This document shows, one piece after another, positions 55,325 to 62,895 of a stretch of DNA of 64,000 nt. The notes under the pieces were generated by a model that ran no database searches, was not told the DNA's origin, and worked only from the letters and a program-made list of their open reading frames with translations. A program made the translations under genes and the position numbers. This stretch comes from Chryseobacterium sp. MEBOG06 (GTDB taxonomy: Bacteria; Bacteroidota; Bacteroidia; Flavobacteriales; Weeksellaceae). The stretch covers positions 1,488,001-1,552,000 of the forward strand of contig NZ_CP084580.1 of NCBI RefSeq assembly GCF_021869765.1, in the 5' to 3' direction. The stretch's first letter is position 1. Every line of letters starts with the position of its first letter.

Positions 55325-56278
55325 ATGTATGATTACGGTGCAAGGATGATGATGCCTGATCTGGGAAGATGGGGAGCAATGGATGCCATGTCTGAGAAAT
55401 ACAGTTCCTGGAGTCCTTATAACTATGCTATTAATAATCCTGTGATGGTGATTGATCCGGATGGAAATGATATTCAACCATTATCCGAAGCACAACAGGC
55501 TTTTAAAAATTACGTAGCAACGATGTCAACAGGAACTGAAACATCAGGAGGGAATATTTTTACTGGGTTTAATTTTTCTGGTTTTGGAACAGATGATTGG
55601 ATCAGAGGACTTGATGGAAAGTGGAGATATGATGCTAATATTACTACTTTAGAAAAGGCAATGCGAATGGCAGGTATTGATGGTTTTGCTAAAAATGGGA
55701 CGGTTCTGGCTAATACAAAAATAGGACCTAATGGAGAAATTGGATATGTAAGACTAGGTGAGGGAGGAAAAGCCAGCTATGCAGAGCAATACGGAGCGAT
55801 AGATGCATTGACAAGTGCAATGCCTACGTGGTTAGGTGGAACGTGGAGAACCTGGACCAATGTAACATTTTACAGTTTTTCCGCAGGATCAAATGATCCT
55901 GATAAAGAAACACTTAATAAATTAAAACCACAGGATAAAATTGATTTTAATAATATGTTTGAGTATATTTTAGGTGGGTACGGTAGAGCAACAAAACTTA
56001 ATCTTCAAGATGGTGCTTTTCAATTTGGTCTTGACATACAGGGCATTGGAAATCCATTTGGGAAAAATAGTAGTTCGAATTCCATGACAGTTAAAGTTAC
56101 GTCATTAGATTCTGCCAACTATACTGGTTTCACACGTGAAAAAGATACTACAATATTTTATAATCAGAATATTCAAGGTAGTTTTGATAAAGCATATAAA
56201 CCGGTATTGGATTCATCCTATAATAGATCTATCAGAAATTTTAATAATCACGTTCCAAAACGTTACCATATTAAGTAG
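55325..56278 (+). CDS. RHS tip cassette (lineage A), module set 1-2b-3a, alternative tail
   Basis: 317 aa. The core is cut to SKELEEAEMYDYGARMMMPD onward. PDGND, IQPLSEAQQAFKNYVATMST, modules 1, 2b and 3a nearly identical to the cassette at 51593 up to GIGNPFG, then a private tail (NSSSNSMTVKVTSLDSANYT, FYNQNIQGSFDKAYKPVLDS, NNHVPKRYHIK). The matching lipoprotein belongs to the WW family, while that at 52578 does not. Thus immunity follows the tail, not the shared modules. Confidence 0.7.
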   Translation: MYDYGARMMMPDLGRWGAMDAMSEKYSSWSPYNYAINNPVMVIDPDGNDIQPLSEAQQAFKNYVATMSTGTETSGGNIFTGFNFSGFGTDDWIRGLDGKWRYDANITTLEKAMRMAGIDGFAKNGTVLANTKIGPNGEIGYVRLGEGGKASYAEQYGAIDALTSAMPTWLGGTWRTWTNVTFYSFSAGSNDPDKETLNKLKPQDKIDFNNMFEYILGGYGRATKLNLQDGAFQFGLDIQGIGNPFGKNSSSNSMTVKVTSLDSANYTGFTREKDTTIFYNQNIQGSFDKAYKPVLDSSYNRSIRNFNNHVPKRYHIK

Positions 56279-56280
56279 AA

Positions 56281-56967
56281 ATGAAAAATATAATTAAAAT
56301 ATTCTCTATTTTTATAATTGTAAGTTGTAAAAAAGAGCAAAAACAACCTATATCAATAAAGACAGATTTAGACAATTTATTTAAAATAGATAATTATCAG
56401 AATGTTATTAAGAAAAAAATTAATGACTCTGTATTGATATTTGAGGGAAAAAATGAAAGATTTTCAATTAAAGGACAATATAATTTTGTAAATAATTATA
56501 AAACTGGTTGTTGGGAATCTTATGATAATATTAGTAAAGAAAAATATTTAAATGTAGAATTTTTCAAAGAAGATGATAAAATGAAAGAGTTTAATAATCA
56601 GATCATTTTTTATAAAAATAATAATGTGAATCTTCAATCTAGCAAGTTTTATACAAAAAAGTATAATCCCGATAATAGAGTTATTTTATATAATTTTTAT
56701 TGTTCGAAAACCGTAGGTTCGAATTATTCTGCGGTTGTAAATATTGGTATAATTTCTGGAGAAAGACCATTACTTTATCCTAAGGATTTTGAATGTGAAA
56801 AAATTGCAGATGGTCGATATCAATATTCTTTAGATTTATCTAAATATACAAATCATTCAGATTTGAAAATAGTTGGGTTATTTTCCGAATATTCCACAGA
56901 TAAGAAAAAAAATACATTAGGAATAGATCAAATCTTTATAAGTGATACAATACAATTAAAACAATAA
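56281..56967 (+). CDS. Lipoprotein immunity candidate (WW family, divergent)
   Basis: 228 aa, lipobox Cys 16 (IIKIFSIFIIVSC), start two bases after the toxin stop. Family features: INDSVLIFEGKNERFSIKGQ, then TGCWESY (GCW where others have GWW or NWW), NNQIIFYKNNNVNLQSSKFY, IDQIFISDTIQLKQ. Spacing and ends match the other four members. Confidence 0.67.
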   Translation: MKNIIKIFSIFIIVSCKKEQKQPISIKTDLDNLFKIDNYQNVIKKKINDSVLIFEGKNERFSIKGQYNFVNNYKTGCWESYDNISKEKYLNVEFFKEDDKMKEFNNQIIFYKNNNVNLQSSKFYTKKYNPDNRVILYNFYCSKTVGSNYSAVVNIGIISGERPLLYPKDFECEKIADGRYQYSLDLSKYTNHSDLKIVGLFSEYSTDKKKNTLGIDQIFISDTIQLKQ

Positions 56968-57121
56968 AGCTAATAATTAGTATAAGGAGTTATCTTGACT
57001 TAAAAAAAGCGCCATAATTATTTGACATAAAAAAAGAGATTAGGAAATTATTGTCGCTAAACCAAATAAAATCCTATCCCACCGCTCTGCGAAGTTTGTA
57101 ACTTCGTAGCAGATAATAAAG

Positions 57122-57149
57122 AAACCTCGCAAGTTGCGAGGTTTTTATT
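57122..57149 (+). terminator. Rho-independent terminator in spacer
   Basis: AAACCTCGCA (57122-57131) pairs perfectly with TGCGAGGTTT (57135-57144), 3-nt loop, then TTATTTT. Confidence 0.85.
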
Positions 57150-57169
57150 TTATAATTTGTCTAGTCCTA

Positions 57170-57410
57170 ATACAAAACAGAACTACATTTCTGCAATGTT
57201 TTTTAAGTTTAGAAGCTTTGATAAAAGCATCGATGGTTGCAGATATGTGAGCTTTGGTATCGCTGTCGAGTTCCTGTATTGCTTTTAGTTTATTAAGAGT
57301 GGCTCATACAGTCCATCTTTTACGAGATAATCTAAGGTGACGCCTGAAGCATTCGCAATTTTTGTAGCCAGGTCAATCGACGGAACATTTTCCCTCGCTA
57401 ACGCAAAATT
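57170..57410 (-). pseudogene. Decayed XRE-family regulator, copy 3
   Basis: Minus strand: NFALARENVPSIDLATKIAN, ASGVTLDYLVKDGLYEPLL, then in a shifted frame KLKAIQELDSDTKAHISATI and DAFIKASKLK. The HTH second half and C-terminal helix are preserved; the start, first helices and frame are lost. It is the most complete remnant. Confidence 0.65.
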
Positions 57411-57560
57411 GCATCGTGTGGTGAAATAATAATAACAAGACCACTGCTATTGAGCAGTGGTTTTATGAAAACAATAAGTATATTTATCAGTATAAAGACC
57501 AACTTGACAGACCAATAAAAGAGAAGGTTTTACGAAAACTGCTAATGTAGTTAAGTAAGG

Positions 57561-58634
57561 GTCACCTTTGCCAAAAACAGCGCAGGCGCTCCTGAAATTA
57601 TTGACACCAACAATTACTATCCTTTTGGTTTAAACCATATCTCAGGGTCGTTTGGTACTTCTAACTTTGGTAGTTTCTACAGTTACAAATACAACGGAAA
57701 GGAATTACAAGAGACGGGAATGTATGATTACGGTGCAAGGATGATGATGCCTGATCTGGGAAGATGGGGAGCAATGGATGCCATGTCTGAGAAATACAGT
57801 TCCTGGAGTCCTTATAACTATGCGATCAATAACCCTGTGATGGTAATTGATCCGGATGGAAATGATGCAATGTTCGCTTCTGGAGAAGCAGCACAATTTG
57901 CTTTTAAAATGTATGTAGCAACGATGTCAACAGGAACTGGAACATCAGGAGAGAATATCTTTACAGGACTTAATTTTTCCCAATTTGAAATAGACTGTCC
58001 AAAGTGCAAGAAAACTAAGAAAGATGGTCAAAAAATGATTTCTTCAGCAAGATCTATGGGTTTAAATTTTGCGGCAGACAATATGGAATATTTTTTAAAC
58101 GGACAGGGTGTTTGGTCAGACGATAAAAATGTTTCTGCTAGTTTTCTGAAGAGTAATTCAAGTGTTAGACATGGTACAGCATTAAATGTTACAAAATTAT
58201 TTGGAGAAAAATTCAATAAACAAATTGAAAATATGAAACTTGGAGAAACTATAATGTTAAATGGTAATTGGAAGGATTCCTATTATGCATCAGCCAATGA
58301 ATTAGACTTATTGTATGGAAGTGGCGGGTATACTATCGGTACTTCTGTATCTTTAAAAGTTACGAGAGGAACAATTCCCGGTGCCAATGGATATACATTT
58401 TCTGGTAATATTAATGTAAATTATTTTGATACATATAATTGGGATGCTGGAAAAGGTGATTATGTTCCAGGTATTGGCTATACTAATGATAATGACTTTA
58501 ATGACTTAGTTGAAAATGGTCAAGCTGCAAATTTTAATATGAATTCTAGTTGGAATATTAAAGTATCTGATTGGGGGTATGTAAAAGGTAGTGTACAAGC
58601 GGGTATTATTAATAAAATCATGCAAACAAGATAG
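57561..58634 (+). CDS. RHS tip cassette (lineage A) with CxxC motif, unknown toxin
   Basis: Core homology from 57561 (VTFAKNSAGAPEIIDTNNYY), first ATG 57720. PDGND, second linker type (AMFASGEAAQFAFKMYVATM), GENIFTGLNFSQFE, then a tip opening with IDCPKCKKTKKDGQKM, a single CxxC, followed by a Gly/Asn-rich beta-type domain (YGSGGYTIGTSVSLKVTRGT, YTFSGNINVNYFDTYNWDAG) and end GIINKIMQTR. The beta-rich end recalls secreted or surface domains rather than an enzyme. Unknown. A lipoprotein follows after 12 bases. Confidence 0.66.
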   Translation, partial: VTFAKNSAGAPEIIDTNNYYPFGLNHISGSFGTSNFGSFYSYKYNGKELQETGMYDYGARMMMPDLGRWGAMDAMSEKYSSWSPYNYAINNPVMVIDPDGNDAMFASGEAAQFAFKMYVATMSTGTGTSGENIFTGLNFSQFEIDCPKCKKTKKDGQKMISSARSMGLNFAADNMEYFLNGQGVWSDDKNVSASFLKSNSSVRHGTALNVTKLFGEKFNKQIENMKLGETIMLNGNWKDSYYASANELDLLYGSGGYTIGTSVSLKVTRGTIPGANGYTFSGNINVNYFDTYNWDAGKGDYVPGIGYTNDNDFNDLVENGQAANFNMNSSWNIKVSDWGYVKGSVQAGIINKIMQTR

Positions 58635-58646
58635 GAAATAATTTTT

Positions 58647-59099
58647 ATGTTAAGAATATATTATATTTTATTAGTTTTTATACTATTACACTGCAGTGAA
58701 AAGAAGGACATTTATAAAATACCGCTTTCAAGTTTTAATGTTGGAATTTCTTTAACAAAAAATCATCTGTTTTTAAGAGAATATAAAAGATATTTAGTTA
58801 TTTCTTCTAAAGAAAATAATGAATTAGAGTCTCTAAGACTAAAGGATGATAATGGGACGGGAGCAAATAGTTATTTATATGATGCCGGAGAGCGTTATAT
58901 TATTATAGATTGTGATGGTACATGGTATTCAATAGATAAAGAATCAGGAAGAATAAATTTAATCGGGAAGTTTTGGATGAAATTACCTCCTACTACCTAT
59001 CTAGGAACATTTAGTTTAACAAGTACAAAGCATAAAGTTAAGTTTATAAAAGAAGAAAATATTAAATTAAATGATATTTATAAATACGGAGGAGGATAA
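58647..59099 (+). CDS. Lipoprotein immunity candidate
   Basis: 150 aa, lipobox Cys 16 (YYILLVFILLHC), followed by SEKKD. The body is beta-rich (VGISLTKNHLFLREYKRYLV, GERYIIIDCDGTWYSIDKES, GTFSLTSTKHKVKF). Not related by eye to other lipoproteins in the array. Assigned as immunity from position behind the CxxC tip. Confidence 0.57.
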   Translation: MLRIYYILLVFILLHCSEKKDIYKIPLSSFNVGISLTKNHLFLREYKRYLVISSKENNELESLRLKDDNGTGANSYLYDAGERYIIIDCDGTWYSIDKESGRINLIGKFWMKLPPTTYLGTFSLTSTKHKVKFIKEENIKLNDIYKYGGG

Positions 59100-59174
59100 T
59101 TTTTCGTCCGTGTAAGTTTTCAAGGGCGTACTTTGATATAGAATAAATGAGATAAAACCGTTACAATTGACTCT

Positions 59175-59487
59175 ATGCCTGGTATAGAATCAGGTAAAAA
59201 ATTTTATTGATAAAAGTGGTAATTTTATCGGCTTTAATATCATAGTTGAAAAATATGCACAAGTGACTGAATTTGAAAAGATTGTTTTAAATATTCAAGG
59301 GTATAGCCCCGTAAATGTTGCACAAAGAATAGATGTAAATTATATAGAAAAGAATTTAAATATATCTTTCAAAATAGATGTCTTTCCTTCTGCTTCAGCA
59401 GGAATAATAGGTGCTGGAGGGCAGAAGAGCAAAGAAAATTTAATGCAGCCATGGGCTATTAAAAAAAATATATATGATACTTATTGA
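59175..59487 (+). pseudogene. Degraded 3' part of an RHS tip
   Basis: MPGIESGKK (frame break) then FIDKSGNFIGFNIIVEKYAQ, VNVAQRIDVNYIEKNLNISF and VFPSASAGIIGAGG closely follow the tip at 39540-39800. The last ~20 codons (KENLMQPWAIKKNIYDTY) differ from it. RHS core and the front of the tip are gone. Confidence 0.68.
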
Positions 59488-59869
59488 TTATTTATACTAT
59501 CAGTTTACAAATTTCTATCATCAATTTGAAAAAGATGGTACACATAAGGGATCAGGAATTATTTTAACATGCGCTATGCTTTGTTGGAATTTGGTATTCT
59601 TTATAATTATATCGGATAAATATTTTAACACTAATTTAGGACCCTCAAATAAGTATTTCTTAATAATCTATTGTTTACCAATTATTTTATTTTTAGGATT
59701 ACGCTATTGGAAATTTACCTCTTATGAAGAAATTAATGGAAAAGTGCAAAGATTCAGTAAAACAAAAAAAACAATTGCTGATATTTTATTAATCACTTAT
59801 GTTATTATTTCTTTTCCAGTATTTATTATTTTCGGAATTTATCTTGGTTCATTAAAAAATACGTTTTGA
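59474..59869 (+). CDS. Membrane immunity candidate
   Basis: 131 aa, overlapping the degraded tip by 14 bases. N-terminus YLYYQFTNFYHQFEKDGTHK, three hydrophobic helices (GIILTCAMLCWNLVFFIIIS, YFLIIYCLPIILFLGL, ILLITYVIISFPVFIIFGIY). It resembles the membrane family at 34111, 35698, 60581 and 62324 in length, aromatic N-terminus and helix spacing. It differs from the antidote at 39909 although the two tips are related. Confidence 0.6.
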   Translation: MILIDYLYYQFTNFYHQFEKDGTHKGSGIILTCAMLCWNLVFFIIISDKYFNTNLGPSNKYFLIIYCLPIILFLGLRYWKFTSYEEINGKVQRFSKTKKTIADILLITYVIISFPVFIIFGIYLGSLKNTF

Positions 59870-59888
59870 TAATTTATAAGTTAATATT

Positions 59889-59914
59889 AGGGCATTGAAA
59901 ATTCAATGCCCTAT
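59889..59914 (+). terminator. Terminator-like hairpin at cassette junction
   Basis: AGGGCATTGA (59889-59898) pairs with TCAATGCCCT (59903-59912). The right arm contains the ATG from which the next RHS fragment could be read. Confidence 0.65.
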
Positions 59915-60433
59915 ATTTACCAGTACAGAGACCACCTTGGAAATACCAGGGTCACCTTTGCCAAAAACAGCGCAGGCGCTCCTGAAATTACTGATACCAA
60001 CAACTACTATCCATTTGGCTTAAACCATACGGGCGGAAACGGATTGAACTCTTCCAACTTTGGAGGTCTCTACTCTTACAAATACAACGGAAAAGAGCTT
60101 CAGGAAACCGGGATGTTTGATTACGGCTGGAGACAATATATGCCAGATCTGGGAAGATGGAACGGGATAGACCAATTGGCGGAATCTTACCATATGGCAA
60201 GCCCATATGCCTATGTAATGAATAATCCTATTTCTTTTCTAGATCCGGACGGAAGGGATGTAAAGCCAACTCGTGATGGTTACGAGTTTTCAGGAAGTGA
60301 TCTGCAAAATGTAATGGGGTATCTACAGGGAGGAGGAAGCGCTCGAAAATTAGTCAGCTCATTATCTGCATGGGAAAAAGAAGAAAGTGAAGGGAACTTC
60401 TGGTCCTTTTTTGGTTCATGGAATTCATGGTGA
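59906..60433 (+). CDS. Tip-less RHS cassette (lineage B, ends at the linker junction)
   Basis: 175 aa: YIYQYRDHLGNTRVTFAKNS through GMFDYGWRQYMPDLGRWNG, LDPDGRD, VKPTRDGYEFSGSDLQNVMG and WSFFGSWNSW, then a stop. The three other lineage B cassettes continue from this exact point through a G run (WGATGGDVGGN). Here the toxin and rest of the linker are missing. What follows is unrelated sequence with a terminator and a membrane immunity gene of a different lineage. Confidence 0.7.
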   Translation: MPYIYQYRDHLGNTRVTFAKNSAGAPEITDTNNYYPFGLNHTGGNGLNSSNFGGLYSYKYNGKELQETGMFDYGWRQYMPDLGRWNGIDQLAESYHMASPYAYVMNNPISFLDPDGRDVKPTRDGYEFSGSDLQNVMGYLQGGGSARKLVSSLSAWEKEESEGNFWSFFGSWNSW

Positions 60434-60483
60434 GATTACAGGACTAGCATTGCTTGTGGAAAGTTGCCAAACTCATATCCTTC

Positions 60484-60520
60484 AAATAAAACCATTGCAA
60501 CTGAAATGGTTTTATTTGAC
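60484..60520 (+). terminator. Rho-independent terminator
   Basis: Perfect 13-bp inverted repeat (60484-60496 with 60505-60517), 8-nt loop. It lies between the tip-less cassette and the next membrane immunity gene. Confidence 0.8.
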
Positions 60521-60580
60521 AATGTAGCCGTCATTTCTGAATTTATAACGGCTCTTTGTGGTTCACAAAAATTTTAAAAT

Positions 60581-61108
60581 ATGTCTATTAAAAAATTATA
60601 TTATTACTTTTTCTACAAAATATATAAATCTATTCAATATACATCTGCTCCATTTGGACAGTTTTTAACCAATTTTAAAGCAGGTTTGGTAATGATAGCT
60701 TTAGAAATTTGGTGTGCCTTTTCGATGGGTATTTATTATTCTTTAATAACAAATACTAAAGTGGAATTATCGGTATCTATGCCAATTATATATATCCCCC
60801 TAATTTTAATTATTGCCTTTAACTATTATACCTTAGATTATTTAGAGATATGGAAAAATTATAATCGAGAGTTTGATCAATTACCAAGGAAAAAAAATAT
60901 TCTTGGAAGTTGGATGGTATTTGGAATAGTATTACTAATTATCGGAAACTTTATTTTTTCATTTTATTGTTTAGACAGGCAAGCAAGAAAAGATCAGGTT
61001 GGTCCCTATGCACCTGAAATTGTTGCCAAAGAAAGGAGAGAAGATTCTTTGCAAAAAGCTAAACAAATAGAAAATCTTAAAAAAATCTATGGTGAGGATA
61101 AAAAATAA
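60581..61108 (+). CDS. Membrane immunity candidate with conserved tail (orphan)
   Basis: 175 aa. Front half KKLYYYFFYKIYKSIQYTSA with helices (GLVMIALEIWCAFSMGIYYS, IIYIPLILIIAFNYYTL, MVFGIVLLIIGNFIFSFYC) is distinct from 35698, but the last ~37 codons (GPYAPEIVAKERREDSLQKA ... IYGEDKK) and the downstream terminator match it base for base or nearly so. No toxin directly upstream; it is an orphan antidote. Confidence 0.66.
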   Translation: MSIKKLYYYFFYKIYKSIQYTSAPFGQFLTNFKAGLVMIALEIWCAFSMGIYYSLITNTKVELSVSMPIIYIPLILIIAFNYYTLDYLEIWKNYNREFDQLPRKKNILGSWMVFGIVLLIIGNFIFSFYCLDRQARKDQVGPYAPEIVAKERREDSLQKAKQIENLKKIYGEDKK

Positions 61109-61135
61109 TGCAAATTTGTTGTATTAATAATAGAT

Positions 61136-61167
61136 AGAGCATTGTTTTCTCAATGCTCTCTTTTTTT
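61136..61167 (+). terminator. Repeated cassette-end terminator
   Basis: AGAGCATTG / CAATGCTCT (61136-61144, 61151-61159) plus C and T8, identical to 36241-36272. Confidence 0.85.
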
Positions 61168-61169
61168 AA

Positions 61170-62321
61170 TTGAACAGCGCAGGCGCTCCTGAAATTACCG
61201 ATACCAACAATTACTATCCTTTTGGATTAAACCATACCGGAGGAAACGGATTGAACTCTTCTAACTTTGGAAGCTTCTACAGTTATAAATACAATGGCAA
61301 AGAGCTTCAGGAAACCGGGATGTTTGACTATGGCTGGAGACAATATATGCCTGATCTGGGAAGATGGAACGGGATAGATCAATTGGCGGAAGCATATACT
61401 TCTATAAGTCCTTTTGCCTATGTAGCCAATAATCCTATTTCAATGAGAGATCCTGATGGAAGATGGATGGATGCAGCTGGAAATATTGATACATCGGGCC
61501 AGGCAAATCCTTTTCAATTTTTAGGTAGTTCTCATAAACCGAGATATATGACATCATCTACCGGAGTGACTCTAAATCCAGATAGTTTTGGTGATGGCTA
61601 TTCTTTATTTGATCAGGTTAAAGATGGATTAGGAAAACAAAATATATTTATAGACTTTAATAAAAAAGGTGATATGTACTGGTGGACCACTTATAAAGAC
61701 CCTAATACTGGAGTTAAGGGGATAGGAGTATTAGAGATGCTAAATCTAAGATCTTATTCTGGGATGCCAGAGATCAGGCAGTCTTATCATAACTTCAATC
61801 CGTACAAACCAGATAATACCCCGGAATGGTATGGCTTTGGAGGACGTGCAAACTGGGTACTAGCAACAGCAGCAGCCAGTGTAGAAAATTTCGCGGGGCA
61901 AGTAAGGGTGACAACTACAGGTTCATCTATTAAATTGTATCATCCTAATGCAAATGGTAATGTTTTTATTAAAAATATATATACAAAAACTACCGGGCTA
62001 AGTAAAATCGGACAAGGTCTAGGTAAATTTTCTTTTTGGCTAGGGTTTGCCATGGATATTAATGGGGTAAGGATTTATAGTAATGATCCAACTTCTCCCA
62101 ATGCAGTGCATCCAGGCAAGGCCGAATTAAATACAGTAATGGGATATGTGGGTTTAAAAGGAGGAGCTTACGGAACTATAATTAGCACTTTATATTTTGG
62201 AGTTGATAATTATTATCCAGGAGGATGGATCGGTGCTTCTGAAACTGCTGACAGAACCGAAAAATATGAACAACAAACTACAAGACATCCGTTTTTTAGT
62301 AATTCTGCGATAAAATTTTAA
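61170..62321 (+). CDS. RHS tip cassette (lineage C), near-duplicate of the one at 34601
   Basis: Frame opens right after the terminator (TTG, then NSAGAPEITDTNNYYPFG); first ATG is the MFDYG one. PDGRW, linker DAAGNIDTSGQANPFQFLGS, TSSTGVTLNPDSFGDGYS, and a tip nearly identical to that at 34601-35695. Small differences cluster in GKFSFWLGFAMDINGVRIYS (versus GKYSFYLGVAMDVYGVKTFY). It has more core at its 5' end than its twin. Toxin type unknown. Confidence 0.68.
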   Translation: MNSAGAPEITDTNNYYPFGLNHTGGNGLNSSNFGSFYSYKYNGKELQETGMFDYGWRQYMPDLGRWNGIDQLAEAYTSISPFAYVANNPISMRDPDGRWMDAAGNIDTSGQANPFQFLGSSHKPRYMTSSTGVTLNPDSFGDGYSLFDQVKDGLGKQNIFIDFNKKGDMYWWTTYKDPNTGVKGIGVLEMLNLRSYSGMPEIRQSYHNFNPYKPDNTPEWYGFGGRANWVLATAAASVENFAGQVRVTTTGSSIKLYHPNANGNVFIKNIYTKTTGLSKIGQGLGKFSFWLGFAMDINGVRIYSNDPTSPNAVHPGKAELNTVMGYVGLKGGAYGTIISTLYFGVDNYYPGGWIGASETADRTEKYEQQTTRHPFFSNSAIKF

Positions 62322-62323
62322 TT

Positions 62324-62839
62324 ATGAAAAAGATAAAAAAAGGTTATTATTGTTTTTATTATGTGCTATATAAATATTCACAGAGTTCTGCTTTTCCTAA
62401 TTATTTTACAGCAAGCATTCTTTTAGGTATATTAGAAATTTTGGTAATAAATTCGTTTATTAATTATTATGATATTTTCAACCCTTCAAAATTAGGAATT
62501 TTTGAAAGTAAAGTATTTTGGATTTTAATAGTTTTTATATTAGTATTACTTGACTACTTGATTTTCCATTACAAAGATCAATGGAAGTATATAATAAAGG
62601 AATTTGATAGTTTTTCTAAAGAAAAAAATAGAACGAATAAATGGATTGTATATAGTATTTCTGCATCAATAATTATTAATTTTATTTTTTCATTTTATTT
62701 GTTATTTGCACAAGCAAAACAAAATCAGACTGGCCCCTATGCACCTGAAATTGTTACCAAAGAAAGGAGAGAAGATTCTTTGCAAAAAGCTAAACAAATA
62801 GAAAATCTTAAAAAAATCTATGGTGAGGATAAAAAATAA
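62324..62839 (+). CDS. Membrane immunity candidate, near-identical copy
   Basis: 171 aa, differing from the protein at 35698 only by A to T in EIVxKERR. Three bases after the toxin stop. Part of the duplicated toxin-immunity-terminator block. Confidence 0.68.
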   Translation: MKKIKKGYYCFYYVLYKYSQSSAFPNYFTASILLGILEILVINSFINYYDIFNPSKLGIFESKVFWILIVFILVLLDYLIFHYKDQWKYIIKEFDSFSKEKNRTNKWIVYSISASIIINFIFSFYLLFAQAKQNQTGPYAPEIVTKERREDSLQKAKQIENLKKIYGEDKK

Positions 62840-62866
62840 TGCAAATTTGTTGTATTAATAATAGAT

Positions 62867-62895
62867 AGAGCATTGTTTTCTCAATGCTCTCTTTT
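62867..62895 (+). terminator. Repeated cassette-end terminator, shortened T tract
   Basis: AGAGCATTG / CAATGCTCT (62867-62875, 62882-62890) then CTTTT, where the next tip fragment joins directly at ATGACATCATCTACC. Confidence 0.7.

Larger units (their letters stand above)
56968..57560. repeat. Inter-cassette spacer, long-repeat copy 3
   Basis: Hairpin at 57087-57109, a strong terminator at 57122-57149, the minus-strand XRE remnant, the boundary hairpin (57440-57448 / 57453-57461), and the YIYQYKDQ block (57470-57555) leading into the RHS core. It is the fullest of the three long-repeat copies. Confidence 0.75.

Noticed and set aside
27602..57560. Regularly recurring short repeats suggesting a CRISPR array
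   Set aside because: The repeats are 1-3 kb apart, include coding sequence and hairpins with T tails, and there are no uniform 20-40 base spacers or cas genes.
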